From the NCBI GenBank assembly GCA_900764025.1, contig CAAFMM010000468.1, positions 1 to 5,169 of the forward strand: 5,169 nucleotides of DNA, read 5' to 3'. Every line of letters begins with the position of its first letter. The stretch's first letter is position 1. The notes below the pieces were generated by a model. It saw only the letters and a list, made by a program, of their open reading frames with translations, did not search any database and was not told where the DNA came from. Source of the DNA: an uncultured Collinsella sp. Its GTDB lineage: Bacteria > Actinomycetota > Coriobacteriia > Coriobacteriales > Coriobacteriaceae. Position numbers and translations under genes: made by a program. Positions 1 through 4,981 of the stretch are shown in pieces.

Positions 1-986
1 AGCATCTGCGGCGTGATGCCCACGGCCACGCTCGTGGCGAACAGCAGCGCGTCGATGACGTTGCCCTTGGTGGCGGCGTTGATGGCAAAGACGGCCGGCG
101 CCATAACGAGCATGAGGCGTACGAGTAGCATGGAGACGCTCGAGACACCGCGGTCAAACGCGCTCTTCTCGCCGCGCCCGTTGAGCATCTTGGCGATGCT
201 GCCCAGGTAGGTGTCCGAGCCGGTGGCAACGACAAGCGCCATGGCGGTGCCGTTTTGCACGGAGGTGCCGGTAAAGACGATGTTCTTGCAGGCGGAGAGC
301 GGCAGCGCGGAGCCGTCGGCACCCTCGACGACGGTGATGGCAGCTGTCTTCTCGACGGCCTCGCTCTCGCCGGTGAGCGCGGACTCGATCACAAACAGAT
401 CGCGCGCGGTGATGATGCGGGCATCGGCCGGCACCATATCGCCGGCAGAGAGACGGATCACATCGCCGGGGACGAGCTCGTCGAAGGGGATCTCGACGCG
501 CTCGCCGTCGCGCAGGGCGGTGCAAGTGTTGGAGACCAGGTCCTTGAGGGCCTCTGCCGCATTGCCGCTGCGGGCTTCCTGGATAAACTTCATACCACCC
601 GATACCAGCAGCATGATGCCGATGACGATGACCGTGGAGGGGTCGCGCTGCGGCTCGGGCACGGCGAGCACGTCGATGTAGAGCGAGACCAGCGCGAGCG
701 CGGCGAGGATGCCGGCGAAGGGATCGATGAAGGCGTCGGCGATGCGGCGGGCGAGCGTCTTGGTCGGCGCCTCGATGGTGTTGGGGCCGGCGGCATCCAG
801 GCGCTCGGCGGCGTGCTCGGCGGTGAGACCGTTTGCCGTGGCGTCAAGCAGTACGAGGGCGTCCTCGGCACTATGGGTGGCGGCGAATATGGTGTTCTTG
901 GACAGGCCGGTATGAGCGGCGGGGCGCGCCGTGCGGCGGCGCTTGGAGATGGCTTCGAGTACCGTAACGGTTTTGAGCATCAGCAT
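1..986 (-). CDS. mgtA: Magnesium-transporting P-type ATPase MgtA, N-terminal part (cut by window edge)
   Basis: Membrane ATPase expected to import Mg2+ using ATP. The frame is open for 328 codons from ATG 984-986 to the left edge; the family is about 900 residues, so the phosphorylation and ATP-binding domains lie outside. Visible in order: a cytosolic N-terminus, two membrane segments at about residues 87-108 and 116-133, the actuator domain with VPGD (172-175) and the dephosphorylation motif TGES (205-208), then membrane segments at about 285-303 and 311-325. The stretch FDRGVSSVSMLLVRLMLVM and the following TKG and SVAVGITP segments are typical of MgtA rather than of calcium or copper pumps. 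The fourth-segment motif reads TPQM where enteric MgtA has TPEM. AAGGAGGA (991-998) lies 4 nt before the chosen ATG; a second in-frame ATG (978-980) is 10 nt away and less favoured. Family call is firm; the Mg2+ substrate is from homology. Confidence 0.92.
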   Translation of the reverse strand, partial: MLMLKTVTVLEAISKRRRTARPAAHTGLSKNTIFAATHSAEDALVLLDATANGLTAEHAAERLDAAGPNTIEAPTKTLARRIADAFIDPFAGILAALALVSLYIDVLAVPEPQRDPSTVIVIGIMLLVSGGMKFIQEARSGNAAEALKDLVSNTCTALRDGERVEIPFDELVPGDVIRLSAGDMVPADARIITARDLFVIESALTGESEAVEKTAAITVVEGADGSALPLSACKNIVFTGTSVQNGTAMALVVATGSDTYLGSIAKMLNGRGEKSAFDRGVSSVSMLLVRLMLVMAPAVFAINAATKGNVIDALLFATSVAVGITPQM

Positions 987-990
987 AGGG

Positions 991-998
991 TCCTCCTT
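991..998 (-). promoter_or_regulatory. mgtA ribosome binding site
   Basis: The minus strand reads AAGGAGGA, a near-perfect anti-16S match, 4 nt before ATG 984-986. It decides the start in favour of the first of two closely spaced in-frame ATGs. Confidence 0.8.
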
Positions 999-1034
999 GT
1001 TGAAGGGAGTTAGCGTACGTGTCGTATTTGCTTC

Positions 1035-1177
1035 AAAAAACCTAGATGTCGCTCACGTCAAGCTCTTGAGCCCACAAAGGGTGCAGCGCGCCTTTGTGGT
1101 GGTTTTGGCGATCTGCCGGTGGCGTTTATGCGTATGCGGAATCCTCACGGCGTGCCGAGGGCGACATGCAGGTTTTT
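1035..1177 (-). terminator. Candidate attenuator: long-range stem closing on a U-tract
   Basis: On the minus strand, AAAAACCTGCATGTCGC (1177 to 1161) can pair with GCGACATCTAGGTTTTT (1052 to 1036). That is 17 positions with one C-C mismatch and one G-U pair, and the 3' arm runs straight into U6 (1035-1040). The shape is that of an intrinsic terminator with a 108-nt insertion in its loop, which itself folds into hairpins. The 5' arm lies within codons 7-13 of the leader ORF, so a ribosome there would block the stem. The A/U ends also make it terminator-like on the opposite strand. The length of the insertion is the main reason for doubt. Confidence 0.35.
1072..1099 (-). other. Perfect 9-bp hairpin in the mgtA leader
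   Basis: CCACAAAGG (minus, 1099 to 1091) pairs perfectly with CCTTTGTGG (1080 to 1072) across a 10-nt loop. It is not followed directly by a U-tract, so it is not a terminator alone. It sits inside the loop of the long-range stem and would bring that stem's arms closer together. Confidence 0.6.
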
Positions 1178-1197
1178 CGACTAGGACTGCCTTCCAT
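1126..1197 (-). CDS. Candidate leader peptide upstream of mgtA (23 aa)
   Basis: A short ORF starts at ATG 1195-1197 and ends at TAA 1126-1128. It has an ideal Shine-Dalgarno, TAGGAGG (1204-1210), 6 nt before the ATG, as good as any in the window. The peptide begins MEGSPSRKTCMSPSARR and ends in DSAYA; it is basic, has two prolines, and has no membrane segment or recognisable domain. It lies wholly within the predicted mgtA leader and stops 139 nt before mgtA. Codons 7-13 form the 5' arm of the long-range stem, so its translation would change the fold downstream. Enteric mgtA is known to be controlled by a proline-rich leader peptide (MgtL), but the sequences are unrelated. It may be a chance ORF; the ribosome site and position are the only support. 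Confidence 0.4.
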   Translation of the reverse strand: MEGSPSRKTCMSPSARREDSAYA

Positions 1198-1264
1198 GGC
1201 ACACCTCCTAAAGGCCGAGCGCAGCGCGCTTTGGGTATCTCGTACCCCTTTTTAATCCGCCCGT

Positions 1265-1293
1265 ATTCTTGATGAGGGGGTTTGCGATGTCAA
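1265..1293 (-). promoter_or_regulatory. Probable mgtA promoter
   Basis: The minus strand has a perfect -35 TTGACA (1288-1293), a 17-nt spacer, and a -10 AAGAAT (1265-1270, four of six consensus positions). Transcription would start near 1258. A GGGGTT/AACCCC dyad (1276-1296 region) overlaps the -35 box and may be an operator. Confidence 0.5.
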
Positions 1294-1383
1294 CCCCATT
1301 GTTCGGAAAACCATTGCCCCCGACAAAGCCTTTACAGAATGCCGTGGCTCCAAAGCGCGCCCGCATCGATGCTTCGCCTGCGC

Positions 1384-1418
1384 TAAACTGGAAGGTACGT
1401 ACGCGATTACGAGAGGAG
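1384..1418 (+). promoter_or_regulatory. pyrE ribosome binding site and weak -10 candidate
   Basis: GAGAGGAG (1411-1418) precedes the pyrE ATG by 5 nt and fixes its start. TAAACT (1384-1389) is the best -10 candidate nearby but matches consensus at only four positions, with no clear -35 box. The ribosome site is firm; the promoter is tentative. Confidence 0.4.
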
Positions 1419-1423
1419 CCCGC

Positions 1424-2104
1424 ATGGAGGCTTACAAGCAAGAGTTCATCAAGTTTATGGTTGAGTCCGACGTTCTTAAGTTCGGCAGCTTTACGCTCAA
1501 GAGCGGCCGTCAGTCCCCGTTCTTTATGAACGCCGGCGCTTACGTGACGGGCTATCAGCTCAAGAAGCTGGGCGAGTATTACGCCCAGGCCATCCACGAT
1601 AACTTTGGCGACGACTTTGATGTGCTGTTTGGGCCGGCCTACAAGGGCATTCCCCTGGCCGTCGTGACCGCGATTGCCTACCACGAGCTGTACGGCAAGG
1701 AGGTCAAGTACTGCTGCGACCGCAAGGAGGCCAAGGACCACGGCGCCGACAAGGGCAACCTGCTGGGCTATGAGCCCCAGGACGGCGACCGCGTGGTCAT
1801 GGTCGAGGATGTCACCACCAGCGGCAAGTCCATCGACGAGACCTATCCCAAGGTTAAGGCTGCTGCCGACGTCGAAATCAAGGGCCTGATCGTGTCCCTC
1901 AACCGCATGGAGGTCGGCAAGGGCGGCGTGACCACCGCGCAGAAGGAGATCGAGGCCAAGTACGGTTTTCCCGTCGCGAGCATCGTTTCCATGGCCGAGG
2001 TCGTCGAGACCCTCTACAACCACGAGATCGACGGCAAGGTCGTCATCGACGACGAGCTCAAGGCCGCCATCGACGCCTACTACGAGCAGTACGGAGCACG
2101 TTAG
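1424..2104 (+). CDS. pyrE: Orotate phosphoribosyltransferase
   Basis: Cytosolic enzyme of de novo pyrimidine synthesis; it joins orotate and PRPP to give orotidine 5'-phosphate. The 226-residue length fits the family (about 210-230). Visible motifs: the substrate segment FTLKSGRQSPFFMN (23-36); the flexible catalytic loop DRKEAKDHGADKGNLLG (99-115), close to the E. coli loop; and the PRPP-binding motif VVMVEDVTTSGKSI (124-137) with the acidic pair E128-D129 and the TSG turn. It starts at ATG 1424 after GAGAGGAG. It stands alone: no other pyr gene is in the window, and it is divergent from mgtA. Its TAG stop supplies the first base (G2104) of the structured element downstream. Identification is secure. 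Confidence 0.96.
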   Translation: MEAYKQEFIKFMVESDVLKFGSFTLKSGRQSPFFMNAGAYVTGYQLKKLGEYYAQAIHDNFGDDFDVLFGPAYKGIPLAVVTAIAYHELYGKEVKYCCDRKEAKDHGADKGNLLGYEPQDGDRVVMVEDVTTSGKSIDETYPKVKAAADVEIKGLIVSLNRMEVGKGGVTTAQKEIEAKYGFPVASIVSMAEVVETLYNHEIDGKVVIDDELKAAIDAYYEQYGAR

Positions 2105-2243
2105 TTACGCGGGTTTACCAACCCGCGTAACCAGTTGACGCTGCGCGGGCCGCATTTGGACAATCTGACGTTCAACTTTAAGGGCGCGACCAGGAGGTCA
2201 GCGCCCTTTCGTTTCACGTCACCTTGTCTCAAATGCGGCTCGC
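2104..2243 (+). repeat. Structured 140-nt element, copy 1 (3' of pyrE)
   Basis: First of two copies (the other is 4842-4981); they align over 140 nt with no gap. P1: 12-bp perfect stem (2104-2115 with 2120-2131) with loop TACC. Linker ending GACGCTGC (2137-2144). P2: 14-bp stem (2145-2158 with 2230-2243, one G-T pair). A conserved internal region, CAATCTG (2161-2167) and TTCAACTT (2171-2178) facing GTTTCA (2211-2216) and CACCTTG (2220-2226), with a 3-bp helix ACG/CGT between. P3: 8 bp (2180-2187 with 2201-2208), then P4 GACC/GGTC (2188-2191 with 2196-2199), loop AGGA and a bulged A2200. It starts on the last base of the pyrE stop. Strand of action is uncertain; no U-tract follows this copy. 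I do not recognise it as a named RNA family; a Collinsella-1 motif has been described, but I cannot compare the two from memory. Confidence 0.85.
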
Positions 2244-2314
2244 TCGCTGTCCGTTCTCTACCTGGGGCGTTGTCTTGCTCTGGATGGGTAGTCATTGGGG
2301 ATGTTCTTAAATGG

Positions 2315-3169
2315 CTACTTGAGTCCGGGCAGGCGGGTGTAGGGAAACGAGCGCTCCAGGAATTCGGAGCAGTGGGCATAGTCTTTGGCGAAGTAGCTGC
2401 TGTAGAGCGAATCGAGTACGTATTGCACGGCGATGTGGCTCGCGAACTGCGTGATGCGATGCGTCATGCTCTCGTGGTCACTCACCGTAAGGTAGGCGGC
2501 AAAACCAGGGTGCAGGCGCGCGCAATAAGGCGTGCCGATGACGATGACCGGGACATGCCGGCTGCTGAGGATCGGCAAGATGTCCTTGAGGTTGGGGGCA
2601 AGGCCGCTGTAGGAGATGACGATTGCCGCATGGTCGGGACCCGAGGCGAGTGCCGTTCGCACCTGGGCCTCGACACCGTCGTGGCACGTCGCGCTTTTAC
2701 CGGCGGAGAGCAGGCGGTCGCGGAACATTCCCGCTGGATAGAGGTTGTGCGAGCCCGTGTAGATGTCGACCTGTCGGGCGTTCGCGATGAGCTTGGCGGC
2801 GTGGTCAAGCTGCGTGGGGTCGAGCAGCTCCTGCGTTTCGGCCAACGTGGTCTGGTAGAGCCCCTCCATGCGCTCCATAACCTGCGCAGGCGTGGACGTA
2901 GCATCGAAGGGAAAGTTGATGTCCACGTCGCGCCGATTGCCCGTCTCGGTTGCTAGGCGAATAAGCTCGACCTTGAGGTCCTTGAAGCCCTCAAGGCCGA
3001 GCTTTTTGCAAAAGCGGTGCACGCTCGCAACAGAAACGTTGGTGCGCGCGGCAAATTCCTTAATAGAAAGCCCGCGGATGTCCTGACCGGTGGCAAGGGC
3101 TGCAATGCCGAGCTGTTGCTCGGTGGGGGTGAGGCCCTGCGCCTCGGTGATCTTGCGTTTGATATCCAT
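2315..3169 (-). CDS. MurR/RpiR-family transcriptional regulator (HTH + SIS)
   Basis: DNA-binding regulator of 284 residues, usual for the family, whose members bind a phosphosugar in a SIS domain to control sugar genes. The N-terminal helix-turn-helix domain covers about residues 1-77; its core LSIKEFAARTNVSVASVHR (34-52), then FCKKLGLEGFKDLK, is the RpiR signature. The SIS domain spans about 127-255, with GSHNLYPAG (139-147) and the sugar-phosphate loop SYSGLAPNLKDI (186-197). The chosen start is ATG 3167-3169, with GGGAG (3175-3179) 5 nt upstream; a longer reading from TTG 3199 lacks a ribosome site. It is divergent from the PTS IIA gene and convergent with pyrE. The sugar it senses cannot be read from the sequence; glucose or amino-sugar PTS control is an inference from its neighbour. 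Confidence 0.9.
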   Translation of the reverse strand: MDIKRKITEAQGLTPTEQQLGIAALATGQDIRGLSIKEFAARTNVSVASVHRFCKKLGLEGFKDLKVELIRLATETGNRRDVDINFPFDATSTPAQVMERMEGLYQTTLAETQELLDPTQLDHAAKLIANARQVDIYTGSHNLYPAGMFRDRLLSAGKSATCHDGVEAQVRTALASGPDHAAIVISYSGLAPNLKDILPILSSRHVPVIVIGTPYCARLHPGFAAYLTVSDHESMTHRITQFASHIAVQYVLDSLYSSYFAKDYAHCSEFLERSFPYTRLPGLK

Positions 3170-3185
3170 GCGAACTCCCACACTC

Positions 3186-3230
3186 GCCAAACCTGCCAAA
3201 AAGGGACAGGCTTATTTTGGCACGTTTTGG
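3186..3230. promoter_or_regulatory. Putative operator cluster between regulator and PTS gene
   Basis: TGCCAAAA (3194-3201) and TTTTGGCA (3215-3222) form a perfect 8-bp inverted repeat with a 13-bp spacer. It is flanked by a further half site on each side: GCCAAA at 3186-3191 (9 bp from the next) and TTTTGG at 3225-3230 (10 bp from the next). The result is four half sites at about one helical turn within each side. They lie just upstream of the RpiR-type gene's start, fitting autoregulation. The -10 for that gene is unclear (AAATAA-like, overlapping the repeat). Confidence 0.5.
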
Positions 3231-3331
3231 TAGGTATCAGGAAGTGTCAGGGGCGGGGCGGCGGCGGTCCGTGGGCGCGAAAAGAAGTGTCGGGTTTGGC
3301 GCGCCCGCTTCTGCCTGCCCCGTGCGCAGGC

Positions 3332-3372
3332 GATACTCAGCTTATCGACCCGCGATGCAAAGGAGATACTCA
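3332..3372 (+). repeat. Direct repeat GATACTCA, 33 bp apart
   Basis: GATACTCA occurs at 3332-3339 and 3365-3372, a distance close to three helical turns, upstream of the PTS IIA promoter. It could be an activator site; two 8-mers may also be chance. Nothing else is evident in 3240-3390, a GC-rich stretch with no gene. Confidence 0.25.
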
Positions 3373-3392
3373 TCCCACGAGCGCTACCGGGA

Positions 3393-3413
3393 AGGGCTCT
3401 TGATTCGAGCCCT
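3393..3413. promoter_or_regulatory. 7-bp dyad just upstream of the IIA promoter
   Basis: AGGGCTC (3393-3399) and GAGCCCT (3407-3413) are perfect inverted repeats around a 7-nt centre, ending 4 bp before the -35 box. This is an activator or operator position. As RNA it would be a short hairpin without a U-tract. Confidence 0.4.
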
Positions 3414-3417
3414 CACC

Positions 3418-3446
3418 TTAGCAATTTGATCATTTGGCACTATAAT
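3418..3446 (+). promoter_or_regulatory. Promoter of the PTS IIA gene
   Basis: A perfect -10 TATAAT (3441-3446) lies 17 nt after the -35 TTAGCA (3418-3423, four of six positions). Transcription would start near 3453, giving a leader of about 43 nt. Confidence 0.75.
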
Positions 3447-3495
3447 CACCATAGGCATGCGCATAACGTTGCGCTTAATCAAGAGGAGAAAACGT

Positions 3496-4032
3496 ATGGG
3501 TCTGTTTGATATGTTCAAGAAGAAGGCTGAGCCCGCGGCAGCTGCTGCTCCGGCCTCTATCTCTGCTTCTGCCGGCGCCGACGTGCTGTGCTCGCCCGTC
3601 AAGGGCAAGGTCATCAAGATGGCCGACGTGCCCGATCCCGTCTTTGGTGGCGAGGTTCTGGGCAAGGGTTGCGCCGTGTGGCCCGAGGACGACCTGGTCT
3701 ACGCTCCCTGCGACGGCAAGGTGACCGTCACCATGGGTCACGCCGTGGGCCTGCAGTCCGATAGCGGCATCGAGGTTCTGGTGCACGTTGGCGTCGATAC
3801 CGTCAACATGAACGGCGACGGCTTCGAGGGCTTCGTCAAGGCTGACGACGTCGTGAAGGCCGGCCAGCCCATCCTCAAGATCGACCGCACCAAGATCGCT
3901 GCTGCCGGCTACAAGGACTGCGTCGTCGTGGCCGTGTCCAACACCGCCGAGTTTGCCGACGTCGAGCTTACCGTCGAGGCCGAGTCTGCCGTCGCCGCCG
4001 GTGACGCCATCGTTAAGGTCGTCCGCAAGTAG
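3496..4032 (+). CDS. crr: Stand-alone glucose-type PTS enzyme IIA component
   Basis: Cytosolic phosphocarrier that passes phosphate from HPr to an EIIB domain of a sugar permease, and in many bacteria also signals carbon status. It has 178 residues, against 169 for E. coli Crr. It starts MGLFDMFKKK, like Crr, then an Ala/Pro/Ser-rich linker (11-27) and the IIA beta-sandwich with APCDGKV (70-76). The active-site histidine is H97 in GIEVLVHVGVDTV (91-103), and H82 in GHAVGLQSDSG is the second conserved histidine. The start is ATG 3496 with AAGAGGAG 7 nt upstream; the upstream ATG 3457 would read through this ribosome site. It has its own promoter and terminator, so it is monocistronic, with no EIIBC gene beside it. 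It therefore probably serves one or more permeases lacking an IIA domain. The symbol is by analogy with E. coli. Confidence 0.93.
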   Translation: MGLFDMFKKKAEPAAAAAPASISASAGADVLCSPVKGKVIKMADVPDPVFGGEVLGKGCAVWPEDDLVYAPCDGKVTVTMGHAVGLQSDSGIEVLVHVGVDTVNMNGDGFEGFVKADDVVKAGQPILKIDRTKIAAAGYKDCVVVAVSNTAEFADVELTVEAESAVAAGDAIVKVVRK

Positions 4033-4055
4033 TCTGCGGCATCCAGAAGATGCAC

Positions 4056-4088
4056 AAGGGTGGTCGGGTTGTCCGGCCACCCTTTTTT
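4056..4088 (+). terminator. Intrinsic terminator after the PTS IIA gene
   Basis: AAGGGTGG (4056-4063) pairs with CCACCCTT (4077-4084), with an inner CGG/CCG, and runs into T6 (4083-4088). It lies 24 nt after the stop codon. Confidence 0.92.
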
Positions 4089-4194
4089 AATGGGCTAAGC
4101 AGGTGCGTTTTATTGCAGGGGGCTTGCTTCACGGGCCATTTGTTCGTCAAATTGAGCCGTCCGCGCTTTTGCGACGTAGGGGTTTGGACAGATC

Positions 4195-4203
4195 TGCTAA
4201 TAT
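4195..4203 (+). promoter_or_regulatory. Extended -10 promoter candidate for the lipoprotein gene
   Basis: TGCTAATAT (4195-4203) fits the extended -10 form (TG, one base, hexamer), with no good -35 at the right distance. Transcription would start near 4210, about 56 nt before the ATG. Nothing else is evident in 4089-4190. Confidence 0.4.
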
Positions 4204-4265
4204 GAACTTACTGTCACGACGTGCACTGCGCGGGGAACGCGGTGCCGCTTGTTTGGAGGAATGTC

Positions 4266-4823
4266 ATGAAAAAGAAGCTGCTGCTTGCGCCCCTGATGGC
4301 TGCCCTGGTCGCGTGCGTGGTTTTGCTTTCCGGCTGTGGAGGGCCTTCGGTGGAGGAGCTCATCACCAACGACCTTACGAGCCAGTTTGACGAGATCAAG
4401 AACGGCGGCGACGACTTCCTTGCCGGCCTGGAAGAGGCTTCGGGCGACGAGTTTGAGCAACTGGGCATCGATCCCAAGGAGTATGCCAAGAGCTATCTCG
4501 AGGGCTTTGACTACAAGATCGGCGATGTAACGGTCGACGAGGACAAGGGTACCGCGACCGCCGAGGTTACCATCACCTGCAAGTCCATGAACAAGATCGT
4601 CGAAGATTTCGCCACCCAGTATCAGGAGAAGGTCGCCGCACTCGATACGACGCCTTCCGAGGACGACCTGTACAAGATGGCCGGCCAGGTCATGGTCGAC
4701 GTGACCAAGGCCGCTAAGACCAAGGACACCAAGGTCACCTTTAAGTATTCCGCCAACGAGGATAACGAGTGGTCTGCCGACGATTCCGCAACCACCGAGA
4801 TGATGAATGCGATGATGAGCTAG
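4266..4823 (+). CDS. Secreted lipoprotein of unknown function
   Basis: A 185-residue protein with a lipoprotein signal peptide: basic MKKK, a hydrophobic stretch (5-20) and the lipobox LSGC with C24 as the lipidated residue. After cleavage it should be anchored on the outer face of the membrane. The mature part is acidic and soluble, with no further membrane segment. It appears to be a helical N-terminal part (about 28-80), then a beta-rich stretch (about 82-102, KIGDVTVDEDKGTATAEV), a helical segment (about 105-145) and another strand (TKVTFKYS), ending in a Met-rich tail. This resembles small lipoproteins with one alpha/beta domain, but I cannot name a family. GGAGGA (4255-4260) is 5 nt before the ATG. 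It is flanked by an upstream terminator and the structured element downstream, so it is probably a single-gene unit. Confidence 0.88.
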   Translation: MKKKLLLAPLMAALVACVVLLSGCGGPSVEELITNDLTSQFDEIKNGGDDFLAGLEEASGDEFEQLGIDPKEYAKSYLEGFDYKIGDVTVDEDKGTATAEVTITCKSMNKIVEDFATQYQEKVAALDTTPSEDDLYKMAGQVMVDVTKAAKTKDTKVTFKYSANEDNEWSADDSATTEMMNAMMS

Positions 4824-4841
4824 GGGATTACGCGGTAGTTC

Positions 4842-4981
4842 GTTACGGCGTTTTACCAAACGCCGTAACTGCTCGACGCTGCAAACCCGCCAGAGCGGCA
4901 ATCTGCCTTTCAACTTCGGCGGCATGACCAGAAGGTCAATGCCGCCTTGTTTCAAGGCACCTTGCTCGCTCTGGCGGGTTT
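4842..4981 (+). repeat. Structured 140-nt element, copy 2 (3' of the lipoprotein gene)
   Basis: Second copy of the element at 2104-2243, 18 nt after the stop codon. P1: 12-bp perfect stem (4842-4853 with 4858-4869), loop TACC. Linker ending GACGCTGC (4875-4882). P2: 15-bp perfect stem (4883-4897 with 4967-4981), followed by another T. Internal region CAATCTG (4899-4905), TTCAACTT (4909-4916), GTTTCA (4949-4954), CACCTTG (4958-4964), with CCT/AGG as the middle helix. P3: 8 bp (4918-4925 with 4939-4946), P4 GACC/GGTC (4926-4929 with 4934-4937), loop AGAA, bulged A4938. Stem sequences differ widely from copy 1 but stay paired; loops are nearly the same. Because P2 ends AAACCCGC/GCGGGTTT plus one T, this copy could also act as a plus-strand terminator for the lipoprotein gene. 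Confidence 0.85.

Larger units (their letters stand above)
987..1258 (-). promoter_or_regulatory. Long structured 5' leader of mgtA (candidate attenuator)
   Basis: From the predicted transcript start near 1258 to the mgtA ATG there are about 270 nt of untranslated RNA, long for a simple gene. In RNA order it holds: a GGGTA/TACCC hairpin (1233-1247); a TAGGA/TCCTA hairpin with inner TGCC/GGCA that covers the leader ORF's ribosome site (1182-1210); a 23-codon leader ORF (1126-1197); a perfect 9-bp hairpin (1072-1099); a small GCTCA/TGAGC hairpin (1051-1071); and a U6 tract (1035-1040). The last 12 nt before the U-tract pair with the inside of the leader ORF. I see no match to the conserved blocks of the M-box magnesium riboswitch. 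Structure is seen by eye; control of mgtA is inferred. Confidence 0.5.

Noticed and set aside
255..1013. 252-codon plus-strand ORF
   Set aside because: It is antisense to the clearly coding MgtA frame; its Gly/Arg/Asp-rich product has no recognisable family and no ribosome site.
1233..1253. GGGTA/TACCC hairpin followed by C and T5 on the plus strand as an intrinsic terminator
   Set aside because: The stem is only 5 bp and no plus-strand gene precedes it. It is better explained as part of the mgtA leader on the other strand.
987..1258. M-box (ykoK) magnesium riboswitch upstream of mgtA
   Set aside because: The leader lacks the conserved M-box blocks I know (such as GTTAGGTGAGGCTCC and the later GCTGGATGCTTGTCC-type region). 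A structured leader is kept, but not as an M-box.
1208..2023. 271-codon minus-strand ORF
   Set aside because: It is the shadow of pyrE, which has full catalytic motifs on the other strand.
2101..2379. Minus-strand ORF of 92 codons whose C-terminus resembles part of the minus-strand ORF at 4197-4955 (DLLV, KL, RL, LVxxRN)
   Set aside because: The likeness comes from the two 140-nt structured elements read in the same frame without indels. Base changes follow stem pairing rather than codon position, so it is not evidence of protein coding.
3170..3199. Longer start (TTG 3197-3199) for the RpiR-type regulator
   Set aside because: It has no ribosome site, would overlap the operator-like repeat, and adds residues outside the family. 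ATG 3167-3169 has GGGAG 5 nt upstream.
3457..3495. Upstream ATG for the PTS IIA gene
   Set aside because: It would translate the strong AAGAGGAG ribosome site. The MGLFD start matches the known family N-terminus, and 3457 lies only about 4 nt after the predicted transcript start.
2104..4981. The 140-nt elements as ends of a transposon or insertion sequence
   Set aside because: They are in the same orientation, enclose unrelated normal genes, and show no transposase. Stem covariation is not expected of transposon ends.
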